Below are positions 17,271-25,824 of a stretch of DNA of 64,000 nt, in pieces (within the stretch, counting starts at the first letter, position 1; each line of letters begins with the position of its first letter). Location of the stretch: the NCBI RefSeq assembly GCF_003605575.1, contig NZ_QKNY01000018.1:434001-498000 (forward strand), in the 5' to 3' direction. The notes under the pieces were generated by a model. It had not been told where the DNA came from and did no database searches. It was given only the letters and a program-made list of their open reading frames with translations. Both the position numbers and the translations under genes were made by a program. Source of the stretch: Halonotius aquaticus (GTDB lineage Archaea; Halobacteriota; Halobacteria; Halobacteriales; Haloferacaceae).

Positions 17271-17560
17271 CCGCCTGCCCGGAAAGGTGGCGGTTTCCGC
17301 CTGCCCGGAAAGGTCAGACGGTATCAGTACTATGGAATGGATTGGTAATAAAGCTATCCGTGAAAGTCTCAAAGAAAATAATTTCCCGAGTCGGTCGGTT
17401 CGCGCCGTCTCAAGCAGAGATCCGGACTGCAGTCGTGTTGGTTGGACTGCATTATTTGATTTGATATTCTGAACACCACTTATTTATATCACACGTCGGA
17501 ATCAACAGGCGTCGCCGTGTCAACGACGGCGACTGTCGAACACGCCTGCCCGGAACAGGT
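17271..17560. repeat. Short dispersed repeats in an AT-richer non-coding stretch
   Basis: CCGCCTGCCCGGAAAGGT occurs at 17271-17288 and 17297-17314 (26-nt period), and a variant CGCCTGCCCGGAACAGGT at 17543-17560. The 653-nt stretch 17175-17827 is AT-richer than its surroundings. It has only weak open frames, for example a 46-codon one at 17332-17472 with neighbour-unlike codon use that could be a gene remnant. No transposase or terminal repeats were found. Confidence 0.5.
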
Positions 17561-17827
17561 CGGGAAGTGATACGTACTTCCCACTCTACGTCTCTCAACG
17601 ATGACTGTTGGAACCCGGTCGCTGTTCGTTGCTATCAGTTCACAACACTGACGCCGCCATCCACTGTGACTGTCAGCGACAACGCGATACCCACACCTAT
17701 CAGATCGGTAGTACAATCGTTTTTACACGCGGAACACAACAGCATAGCTAACGGGGGGTTTAGAGTGCGACAGCAAACCAACGGGGACAGACCGAGGGGT
17801 AGCGATAGCATCGGAACAATCGTGTCA

Positions 17828-18127
17828 ATGCCAGCACAGATACAGTGCTGGATCGCCGAGACATACTTTTCTGAGCAGTTAAAGACAAATCCGAACTCGG
17901 ATACCTTGCTGCTCTACGGGGGGACATTCATGATCGGCGGGCTTGTCGCGGTCGCGCTTTCCTTTGGCCTGAATCTGTTCTCGTTTGTCGTCGCCCGTGT
18001 AATGCTCTATACAAGTGCCGCGCTGCTGGTTGTCGGCCTCGCTCTTTGGGTCGTCCATGCGACCTGTCTCAGCCTCGGCTACCTCGCCCGGATCGAACAC
18101 CAACTATCGGGAGACAGTCCGCAGTAG
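17828..18127 (+). CDS. Small two- to three-span membrane protein
   Basis: A 99-residue protein with two clear hydrophobic segments (about 29-51 and 55-80) after a soluble N-terminus (MPAQIQCWIAETYFSEQ), and a short polar tail. The frame is open further upstream to 17567, but the upstream part has low-quality composition and crosses the repeat-bearing stretch, so the ATG at 17828 is preferred. Function unknown. Confidence 0.5.
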   Translation: MPAQIQCWIAETYFSEQLKTNPNSDTLLLYGGTFMIGGLVAVALSFGLNLFSFVVARVMLYTSAALLVVGLALWVVHATCLSLGYLARIEHQLSGDSPQ

Positions 18128-18245
18128 TTAGCTTCGAAACAAAGCGTTTCCGCTGAGACAAACATCCACATCGTCTCCGAGGTGTGCTCCGTTTTCGGTG
18201 GCAAGCAACCGAGTAAGCGCAGCACCGTGCTCGCCAGCCCGAGCT

Positions 18246-21200
18246 TCACATGAAGTCCGCGATCCCGCTTTGTTTGTTTTTGTCATTCTCGAAGATCGAT
18301 TCCAAAGAACGCTCAAGAATACGAAGTCGCTGTTTGGTGTACTCCCGACAGCCGAACCGGTCGGCGACGGCGATGGCGGTGTCCATGTATTTGTTGACCG
18401 ATCCCTCGTGAACAGTCAGGTTCACCCGGCCGCCACACTCCCGGCAGTCACCAGACAGCGGCATCCGGCGGTAGCTCTCCCCGCAGTCGAGACACCGAGT
18501 TTCCTGCCGGGAGAAAGCCCGGAGGTTACCGATCAGATCGGGCAGGAAATGGTACTCGATGACGCGTTCGGCCACGTCAGTTTCGTCAACTGCCCGGAGT
18601 TTGCGCGCCAACTCCAGTTGGGCGTCCATCTTGTCCATCATCGAATCCAGCGTCTTGTACGCTGAGAGACTCGGCCCCATGTGGATGTTCGTTGTCGAGT
18701 GGGTGTGTTCGAAGCCGTGGTACTGCTCGGTCGTATCGAGAGTATCCTCGCCGGTTGTGATGTCGACGCTCTCGGGGTCGGCCATCTCACGGGTCGCCTC
18801 GTAGAATTCCTGGGGGTACGTCGAGACGATATCCATGTTGTGGGCCTCGTCGTCGATCTCGGTTGGATCGACACGTGAAGACATGACCAGTGGGGCGTCC
18901 ATCCGGCCGCCGCGTTTGTCCGGGAGAAATTGTCGGCTAAAGTTCAAAAGGCCGTCCATCAGCAGCATTACGCAGTCCTCGTCGCCGTCACACTGCGATT
19001 CTAACGTGTCATTTACCACAAGTGTATGGGTGTCTTCGACCGTCAGGCAGTAAGTGTACTCCTCTTCCGACTCGGCATACTCGATACTGGCCACGGAATC
19101 AACAAGGAAGTCGCCGTTCCCGCCATCGAACACACGTCGTTTCCGGTGCGAGATAGCCTCGACTTGTTGCTGGAGTTGTGTCTCCTTTCGCGTGAGGTGG
19201 AAGCCGACCGTCTCGGCAAACGCCACGGCATCGTGTGAACTTATTCGGAGTTTGTAACTCTGTGCCGCCAACGACAAGTCATCACTGTCGTAGAATTCCG
19301 GGAACTGTTCGGCAAGTTGTACTGGTTTGGTGGTCGTCACTCTGCCTGCGATGTTGAGACGCGTAAGCAACGCCAGTACGTCCTGTTTGAGCTCCGGACT
19401 GACTGTCGTCGCTGACACGGTGAGGCTGTCCGCAACGATGCTTCCATCGCCACTGAAGTAGCCTCGGAGATAGGCCGCGATAATCGGTTTGGGTGCGTTG
19501 AAAAGACACTGTGGTACGCGCTTTGTCTCCGCGAAGATGCCCGCGTCTAACACCGTATCGAAGAACGTCCGCGGCAACCACCCCGAGACGGTGATTTTCG
19601 CGTCGTTTTCGCGGTACGGCTCGACACCGAACTCACGTTCGAACACATCGATGTAGAATTCACGTGCTTCTGTCTCTGTCCCGCAGATCGTCGTCTGATG
19701 GATCACTCCTTTCGGTGTCTCTTGTTCGCGGGCGAACCCCTCGGCAGCGTAGTACCCCAGCAGCGTCGCTACGTCCTCGGTGAGTTCCACTATCCGATTC
19801 ATTTCAGCGGAATCGCGTTTCATCCCCAGCGTCACGTCGTCGGGGACAAAGTCGAGAACAGCCTCAACTGAGTCGCACAGTTCCAGAAGGATATGTGCCG
19901 GAACACTCCCACGATAGAGGTAGTTACTCAGCGTTTTGTGCGACATCTCGAAATACTCGGCCGTGTGCTTCAGCGGGTAGAACTGTCCGTCCCACTCGGC
20001 GGCCAGTTTCGCCTCGAACAGGTCGTAGAGCGTGTCCTTCTCGATGCCTTTGATCATCAACCGCTCGTTGTCGACAGTATCGGCTCGGATGAACTCCGCT
20101 AACAGATCGAACCGCTGTGGCTCCGCGGACGGCTGCACGGTATCGAGATGCTCGGGTGTGATGAGCGAATCCGCCGTCGTGAGTTCGTTGGCCCGCTTCG
20201 TTCGTCGTTCGCCGTCCTCGAAGACCTGCATCTCGTGATCCGGTGTCACGGTGAGTTCTCGCCCACTCCGGGTTTCGATCTCAACCATGTGATCGGGCGC
20301 GGGATGCTTCGAGAGTGCCTCGACCGGCTTCGTCACGATCGCTCCGTCATCGTCGATACTGGGCACCGAAACCGCGCCGTCGATCTCCTCGATTAGCGTT
20401 CCGAAGTCGTCCTCGCGGGGATCATCTAAGCGGTCTTCAACAACCGCCCGGATCGTTTCGTGGTGCCACTCGCCAGCCTCGTCCTCGAGCCAGAGTTTCG
20501 TGTCTGGGTGGAAACAGTTCCGGCGTTTCGCGGCATGAAAGTACGGATGTGCGTAGCCGACGGCGGCACTCGTAAATCCGATCACACGGCCGACAACTGC
20601 GGCACTCGTGTGGGGTGCCATCCCGAAGACGAGTTCGCCGACGAGGTCGTCGCGCTCGTCGATATCGTAGAACGCCGGCAGCCCGTAGAACCGCTCCAAA
20701 AGGTCGTCAACGAAGTCGGCCGTCTTGATCATGTGTTCGGCCGCGCCATCGGAAAGGACGATGTCCTGTACCTTGAGTTCGACCACCTGATCGTCGTGAC
20801 GCAGCGGGTCGCCGTCGATGTCAGTCTCGTAGCCGAGTCCGCGGAAGTGGTCGGCCGTTACGTCCAACTCCTCAGGTTTGACCGCCGTGACCGGGAGGTC
20901 GGTCATGTCGTAGCGGACGGTGCCGTCTTTAAATGAGGAGACACCGTGTTTCGCTCTGAGGATCCCCTTCTCCATCGGTTCGGGCGTCTTGTTCGCCGAC
21001 GACAACCCCTTGACGCCTTTCAGGATCTGAAAGTTGCCTTCGCGTTCGTTGATCTCGTCGAGGGCGTCGTGATACTCGGCGTTGAGATCGACGGTTTCCC
21101 AGCCGGCGGCGTCAACCTCGCGGCCACAGCTCGGGCATTCGACCCGGCCGGCCTCGTCGGGCTCGCAGACGATCTCGCAGTCCTCACACTCATAGTGGGG

Positions 21201-23423
21201 ATCGGTGTGGCTGCCGCAGTCCGGACACTGCAGTTTGAACGTCGCAGCGTCGCAGTCGGGACACCGCCGCTGGCCGATCTGCATGTCGTGGACGCCGCGG
21301 CGACCCTGCTCGTCCATCGTCGTCGCAGCCTTGGCGACATCGCGCTGATTGCCGCCGGCTTCGGTGATCGGGAACAGCGTGTGGACGGCCGGCGAGAGGT
21401 CACGTTTTTCGGATTTCTCGGGGCGGCCCATCCGCGCGCCGATCCGGGTCGGTGCACGCTCCCGGATCTCGAAGGGCGCAACCTCGTTGACAGCGCTGAT
21501 CGCGTTGTCGCCGCCGTCGAACTCCCGAGCCGCCGCTGAGAGCTCGTCCCACGGTTTCGTCAGGTCGTCGTCGAGGCCGAGCGACAGCGCGAGCGGTTTC
21601 CAGTCCTCGATTTCCAGTGTTTCTCCGCGCTGATGGTGGCCGACGAGCAGCGTTTCCAGCGTCTCCCGAACCGACCCAGTGCGGTCGACGACGAGGTGGC
21701 CATCCTCGGTTTCGGCATCGGCGACCGCCGCAGCCAACGCTTCGAAATCGGTGACTGAGATATCGTGCCAGAGGTAGGTGTATTTCGGGTGCAGTGGGCA
21801 GTCGTACTCGGTCGCCCACTCTATAGCTTCGCCGGCTGAGGGGTTCTCAAGATCGACCCGGGGGTCGTCGTCAAGGGCCTGCACGTCCGCGCCGGCGTCG
21901 TCGAACTCCTGCACCCACCATTCGGGCGCGTACGCGGCGGGCGCGAGCGGGTGGTTGTTCTCGACGAACTCGCCGTAGTTGACGAGGTATTCGCCGAGAT
22001 CGAGGATCTTCTCGACGCCGTTGCGGAGTTCGAGTGCCTCCTCGGGGTCGTCGATCCGCCGGACCTCGCCGGTCGCCAGCCGGACGGTCGGTCCCTCGAT
22101 GGAGTCGACAGGGATGATGCCGGCGGCCTTGCCCGGTCGTTCGGTTTTGATTTGGGTACCCGTCGCCAGGAAATCGTCGATGATGTGCATCGTCGCCGGG
22201 TGGACGCCCGCGGTCGCAAAGCCGAGGTTTCGCGCCCGGCCGTAGCGAAGTCGGAACCCACCGGCCTCGGAGGGGTGGCCGAAAACGGGCCGGCCGGCGA
22301 TTAGATCGAGCAGATACTTCGATTTCGGTTCGACGCGCGGCGGGCCGGTGGGGGCATCGGCTGCGGGGTCGTCAGCGTCGCCATCGGCGTCGTCGGCGTC
22401 GCTGTCGTCGGCAGCATCCTCGTCGCCGTCACTGCCGTCATCGTCGGAATCGGCTGCGTCGTCGCTGTCTTTCCCGATGGTGCCGTCGATCAGGTCTTGC
22501 AGCCACGGCCACTCAACTTCATCGAGTTGGCGGGTGTAGCGTTGGATCTTCGGGGCCTTGAGTGCGATTCCCTCGGCGGCGACCAGACACATCCCGCCAC
22601 GCGCGGAGTTGGTGTCGACGCGGTCGAGATCGCGGTAGCCAGAGACCTCCTCGTCGCCGGTCGCCTCGCCGTCGAGCATGATCGGCATGTTGGTGGCGAT
22701 AAACCGGCTCTCCTTGTCCTTCGGCGAGTACTGAAGACCGGTCTCCTTGTCGTAGAGGTTGATCTCTTCGACGTAGCGTTCGATCTCGTCGTCTCGGCCC
22801 TTGTATTCGGCGAGGCCGAGGATGCTCCGGGTGTAGTCGGCGACCAGCACCGAGAGGGCCTGAGCGGTGCCACCCGCAGAGCGGATCGGCCCGGCGTAGT
22901 AGACGTTGACGAACTCGGTGCCGTCGTCGTTTTCCAGCAGTTCGACGCGGTCGATTCCCTCAATCGGCGCGGCGACGACACCCTCAGTGAGGAGGGCGAC
23001 GGCGGTTCTGACCGCGCCTTCGATCTTGCCGGCTTTGCCTTCGTAGTCGCCGACCCGCCCCTCCGCGAAGTCCTTTGCGAGTTCGAGGGCGGCCTCCTCG
23101 CGGGACATCTCGCCTTCGAGTTCGCGGACGCGAGCGGCGACATCGGGTATCCCGAGGATGTTCTCGACGCGATCAGCCATGTCTTGAGCGATGGGGATCT
23201 CGACTTCGGGTTCGGGATCTTTACCTTGGCCCTTGGCGCGTTCGGCGACCGTCATCGCCTCGTCGAGACCTGCCTCAAGGCGGTCGAAATACTGCTCGTC
23301 TTCGGGCCGCATCGGTGTGCGATTGGATTCGCCGGCCTCGCGAGTCTCGGCGGCGGCGTCGGCCGCGTCGCTCTCAGGAGCGTCGCTGTCGCCGTTTCCG
23401 TCCGGATCGCTCGTTTCGCTCAC
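18246..23423 (-). CDS. polC: DNA polymerase D large subunit (DP2) with intein
   Basis: Catalytic subunit of the archaeal replicative PolD. The precursor is 1725 residues; removing the 508-residue intein leaves 1217, near the usual DP2 length. N-terminal segments YYAGPIRSAGGTAQALSVLV and RGGMCLVAAEGIALK are typical DP2. An extra Asp-rich insert lies at about 322-360. Several CxxC zinc knuckles (CPDC, CPDCG, CEDC, CPSCG) precede the catalytic region, and the active-site acidic motif CDGDEDCV follows the intein. The C-terminal zinc module has CLDCGESYRRMPLSGDCRECGG. Translation starts at GTG 23421-23423, overlapping the stop of the DUF296 gene. Confidence 0.97.
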   Translation of the reverse strand: MSETSDPDGNGDSDAPESDAADAAAETREAGESNRTPMRPEDEQYFDRLEAGLDEAMTVAERAKGQGKDPEPEVEIPIAQDMADRVENILGIPDVAARVRELEGEMSREEAALELAKDFAEGRVGDYEGKAGKIEGAVRTAVALLTEGVVAAPIEGIDRVELLENDDGTEFVNVYYAGPIRSAGGTAQALSVLVADYTRSILGLAEYKGRDDEIERYVEEINLYDKETGLQYSPKDKESRFIATNMPIMLDGEATGDEEVSGYRDLDRVDTNSARGGMCLVAAEGIALKAPKIQRYTRQLDEVEWPWLQDLIDGTIGKDSDDAADSDDDGSDGDEDAADDSDADDADGDADDPAADAPTGPPRVEPKSKYLLDLIAGRPVFGHPSEAGGFRLRYGRARNLGFATAGVHPATMHIIDDFLATGTQIKTERPGKAAGIIPVDSIEGPTVRLATGEVRRIDDPEEALELRNGVEKILDLGEYLVNYGEFVENNHPLAPAAYAPEWWVQEFDDAGADVQALDDDPRVDLENPSAGEAIEWATEYDCPLHPKYTYLWHDISVTDFEALAAAVADAETEDGHLVVDRTGSVRETLETLLVGHHQRGETLEIEDWKPLALSLGLDDDLTKPWDELSAAAREFDGGDNAISAVNEVAPFEIRERAPTRIGARMGRPEKSEKRDLSPAVHTLFPITEAGGNQRDVAKAATTMDEQGRRGVHDMQIGQRRCPDCDAATFKLQCPDCGSHTDPHYECEDCEIVCEPDEAGRVECPSCGREVDAAGWETVDLNAEYHDALDEINEREGNFQILKGVKGLSSANKTPEPMEKGILRAKHGVSSFKDGTVRYDMTDLPVTAVKPEELDVTADHFRGLGYETDIDGDPLRHDDQVVELKVQDIVLSDGAAEHMIKTADFVDDLLERFYGLPAFYDIDERDDLVGELVFGMAPHTSAAVVGRVIGFTSAAVGYAHPYFHAAKRRNCFHPDTKLWLEDEAGEWHHETIRAVVEDRLDDPREDDFGTLIEEIDGAVSVPSIDDDGAIVTKPVEALSKHPAPDHMVEIETRSGRELTVTPDHEMQVFEDGERRTKRANELTTADSLITPEHLDTVQPSAEPQRFDLLAEFIRADTVDNERLMIKGIEKDTLYDLFEAKLAAEWDGQFYPLKHTAEYFEMSHKTLSNYLYRGSVPAHILLELCDSVEAVLDFVPDDVTLGMKRDSAEMNRIVELTEDVATLLGYYAAEGFAREQETPKGVIHQTTICGTETEAREFYIDVFEREFGVEPYRENDAKITVSGWLPRTFFDTVLDAGIFAETKRVPQCLFNAPKPIIAAYLRGYFSGDGSIVADSLTVSATTVSPELKQDVLALLTRLNIAGRVTTTKPVQLAEQFPEFYDSDDLSLAAQSYKLRISSHDAVAFAETVGFHLTRKETQLQQQVEAISHRKRRVFDGGNGDFLVDSVASIEYAESEEEYTYCLTVEDTHTLVVNDTLESQCDGDEDCVMLLMDGLLNFSRQFLPDKRGGRMDAPLVMSSRVDPTEIDDEAHNMDIVSTYPQEFYEATREMADPESVDITTGEDTLDTTEQYHGFEHTHSTTNIHMGPSLSAYKTLDSMMDKMDAQLELARKLRAVDETDVAERVIEYHFLPDLIGNLRAFSRQETRCLDCGESYRRMPLSGDCRECGGRVNLTVHEGSVNKYMDTAIAVADRFGCREYTKQRLRILERSLESIFENDKNKQSGIADFM
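18993..20516 (-). other. Intein in DP2 with LAGLIDADG endonuclease
   Basis: The insertion lies between AKRRN and CDGDEDCV, the catalytic motif of DP2. The intein spans residues 970-1477 (508 aa), beginning with Cys (CFHPDTKLWL, block A). It has the block B TxxH motif (TVTPDH), two LAGLIDADG-type motifs (LLGYYAAEGFA and YLRGYFSGDGSI), block F (YTYCLTVEDTHTLVVNDT) and the end ESQ before extein Cys+1. The last residue is Gln, not the usual Asn, and the penultimate is Ser, not His. Terminal Gln is known in the PolII intein of Pyrococcus abyssi, so splicing is plausible. The endonuclease core looks intact. Confidence 0.95.
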
Positions 23424-23839
23424 AGCCAGAGATCCAGCGCCGTGGTGTCGTCGTATTCGCGCGTCAGCGGTTCCTCGAAGGCCCGAAAGTAGAGTTCGCC
23501 CGCGAAGACTGTCGCCGTGTTGATGTGGCCGGCGAGAGCCTGTCCGCTTCGACGGGAGAGCACAGCATGCGTGTGGGCGAACAGCTCGCCGTCGAGTAGG
23601 CTGACATTGCCAACGCAGGCGGCGACCTCCAGCGGTTCCTCGAAGTCGACCGACTGGTACTCGCCGTCGTCCTGATCGTAAAACCAGACTTCGGCGTCTT
23701 CGACCGAGCCGATCGCCGAAAACCAGCCGGCCTCGGCGTCGACCTCGCTGGCGAGCGATTCGATCTCAGCCCGCCAGTCCGCCCCGGTTTCGAGTCGAGC
23801 GACGTACTCGCCGGTGACGGTGACCTCGCGGTAGTTCAT
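23420..23839 (-). CDS. PPC/DUF296-domain protein
   Basis: A 139-residue PPC-fold protein (Met at 23837-23839 preferred over an in-frame start at 23866). Characteristic segments are WFSAIGSVEDAEVWFYD, LFAHTHAVLSRRSGQALAGHI and VFAGELYF. The two His near residues 95-97 and His in GHI resemble metal-ligand positions of prokaryotic DUF296 trimers. DUF296 in plants accompanies AT-hooks, but prokaryotic members lack them. The stop overlaps the DP2 GTG (GTGA), so it is the first gene of a two-gene unit with the polymerase. Confidence 0.88.
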   Translation of the reverse strand: MNYREVTVTGEYVARLETGADWRAEIESLASEVDAEAGWFSAIGSVEDAEVWFYDQDDGEYQSVDFEEPLEVAACVGNVSLLDGELFAHTHAVLSRRSGQALAGHINTATVFAGELYFRAFEEPLTREYDDTTALDLWL

Positions 23840-23996
23840 GGAACCATCATCGGTACTGGAGGGCAAAAAGGTTCAGTTGTCGATGGTGACCGCCACCACC
23901 CACGGCGGCGGCGGCAACCAACGAACAGAGCACGTCATGTTTGCACGTACCACGATACAGAACTGATCTACCGCTGCGCCACGAGGAGGCACACAC

Positions 23997-24335
23997 ATGC
24001 CCACCGCAGAGAACGATCCGGACGACAACGAAGCGGCTGGCGATGAGGAAATGACCAACGACAGCGATGAGCAAACAACCATCCGCACCGGCCGCAACTT
24101 CGAGCAGACCTACCGGCTGTCGACCGCCGAGGCCGGCGAGTTTCTGATCGCGGTCGGCGAACAGCTCCGCGATAGCGACGAGATCACGATCACCGACGAG
24201 GAGTGGGAACTTCCCTTTGCCTTCGGTGAGCCGGTCGAAGTCGAAGTCGATTTTGAGGGGATGGACGATCCCGAACTCGAACTGGAGATCGAGCTCCCCG
24301 GGCGGCCGGACGACACCGCCCCACAGGTCGAGTAA
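23997..24335 (+). CDS. Amphi-Trp domain protein
   Basis: A 112-residue acidic protein. After an acidic disordered N-terminus (1-28), the domain has GRNFEQTYRLSTAEAGEFLIAVG and the Trp-centred EWELPFAFGEPVEVEVDFEG, as in the small haloarchaeal amphi-Trp domain family. These occur as short stand-alone proteins of unknown function. Divergent from the DUF296-DP2 unit across a 157-nt spacer. Confidence 0.8.
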   Translation: MPTAENDPDDNEAAGDEEMTNDSDEQTTIRTGRNFEQTYRLSTAEAGEFLIAVGEQLRDSDEITITDEEWELPFAFGEPVEVEVDFEGMDDPELELEIELPGRPDDTAPQVE

Positions 24336-24355
24336 GCGAGCACCGACACGAGCGG

Positions 24356-25453
24356 CTACTCCCAGCGAAACCCGCGGCTGTCGGGCGGCGACAGGGGGCT
24401 CGTCGGCAACGCATCCCCGACCGCCGGCTCGTTGTAGGCTCGCGGGGCGATATCGTTGGGGCCATCAGGGTAGAACAGCGACGCCAGCAGTTGGAGCTGT
24501 CCGCGGCCGACACCGAGTTCAAACTGCCCGCCGCCGTAGCAGCGAATCCCCTGTTCCTCACAGTAGGTCAGTGTTTCAAGGAGTGATTCGAGGCTCCCGA
24601 ACCGCGAGGGTTTGATGTTGAGCCAGTCGGGTTCCCACGGCAGTGAGCGCACGTCAGCGAGGCTCTCGATCGGTTCGTCCCACGAGACCCGGCTCCGGAC
24701 GGCGTCGTCCTCGAACAGCGGCCGCGTCTCCGCTGTCAGCGCGGGATCCTCGATGATCGCCTCCGGAAACCCCTCGATGATCCGCTCGTAAAGGTCGGGA
24801 TCGGCCGGCGAGTCGACATCAGTACCCTCGTAGTGGCCTTTGAGATCGAGGATCCGGACGCGGTCGGTGTCGGCCAGCGTTGCAACGAGGCCGTCATCCC
24901 ACGCCTGGGTCGGATCGAGTTTGAACTCGACGTCGGGTACCCGTTCGCGGAGCGCGTCGATCCGCTCGGTCGTCGGGGGGTCGCCGAGCCGCATGCTCGT
25001 GACAAACCGCACCGGCTCGCGGCGACGATCAAGCAGCGTCGGGAGATCGGTCTCGTTTTGTCGCAACGCAAGATCGAGGGCGGCCGATTCGAGCGCCCAC
25101 TGTCGGTAGTGTCGGGAGACCGGTCGCTCCGGCGGCGAGGGAAACAGTGACGCGTCGGCGACTCGCTCCGAAAACTCAGCAAGGGTGTAGTCGCCGGTGA
25201 GATCAGGTAAGCCCGCAGCCGCGAGTTCGTCGTGGGCATCGGCCTCGTAGACCACATCCTCGCCGCGACCCGTCTCGCCGTCGCCCGACAGGACGATCCC
25301 GGTTGTCACCCGGGTGAACTGTGAGGTCTCGCGTTCGTGTCGCTCGGTCGACACCGACGTGATCGACACCGGCAGATCGAGGAGCTCGGCGACTGTCATA
25401 CCACCAGTTGGCGAGCCACCAGCAAACGGTTTGGGGTCGTTGCCTGCAGACAT
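24356..25453 (-). CDS. Enolase-superfamily protein (mandelate racemase/MLE-like)
   Basis: A 365-residue (beta/alpha)7-barrel protein of the enolase superfamily. Barrel residues can be picked out in order: Lys in FKLDPTQAW, Asp in ILDLKG, Glu/Asp in IEDPAL, Asp/Glu in SWDEPIES, Lys in NIKPSRFG and GGGQFELGVGRGQ at the end. That gives a likely metal triad and at least one acid/base lysine. The reaction is unknown: an o-succinylbenzoate-synthase-like or epimerase role are both possible. A later ATG at 25397-25399 (MTVAELLDLP) is also a possible start. Confidence 0.8.
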   Translation of the reverse strand: MSAGNDPKPFAGGSPTGGMTVAELLDLPVSITSVSTERHERETSQFTRVTTGIVLSGDGETGRGEDVVYEADAHDELAAAGLPDLTGDYTLAEFSERVADASLFPSPPERPVSRHYRQWALESAALDLALRQNETDLPTLLDRRREPVRFVTSMRLGDPPTTERIDALRERVPDVEFKLDPTQAWDDGLVATLADTDRVRILDLKGHYEGTDVDSPADPDLYERIIEGFPEAIIEDPALTAETRPLFEDDAVRSRVSWDEPIESLADVRSLPWEPDWLNIKPSRFGSLESLLETLTYCEEQGIRCYGGGQFELGVGRGQLQLLASLFYPDGPNDIAPRAYNEPAVGDALPTSPLSPPDSRGFRWE

Positions 25454-25503
25454 CCGCACTCAGCAGAACGAACCACGACGAAACGGGGAGAAACAGCGAG
25501 CCA

Positions 25504-25683
25504 CTATCGGTCAACGCCGGTGCGGGCAGCGACGCGCTGTTCGACGTACAGCCGCGCCCACTGCTCGAAGTGCCGTTTGAGCCGACCAAGTAGGCCGTCG
25601 GCGTCGGTGGGCGGCTCGACAGTCGATAGCGAATCCTCACGAGCCTGTGCGTCAGAATCAAGCTGCCCATTATCGACACTCAT
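25504..25683 (-). CDS. Small hypothetical protein
   Basis: A 59-residue protein with an acidic N-terminal half and a basic amphipathic C-terminal helix (LLGRLKRHFEQWARLYVEQRVAAR) that could bind a membrane or a partner. The upstream extension in the same frame is Cys-rich and composition-poor, so the ATG at 25683 is preferred. No family recognised; moderately likely to be real. Confidence 0.5.
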   Translation of the reverse strand: MSVDNGQLDSDAQAREDSLSTVEPPTDADGLLGRLKRHFEQWARLYVEQRVAARTGVDR

Positions 25684-25824
25684 CGTGGGAAAATGTAGCA
25701 CGGAGTTGTTCATAAATGTTGCTGTAGAACACGCCCGGCAGCAACTATTGCTCATGATTAGTGACGTGATTTTGACGAACGGCAAAGCATTTACTACCGA
25801 ATCATAAAAGGCGCTGCACTTGCA

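Noticed and set aside
17146-17472. 108-codon and 69-codon plus-strand ORFs in the repeat region
   Set aside because: Poor start context, Cys/Ser/Arg-rich with no domain, and they cross the short repeats; at best a gene remnant.
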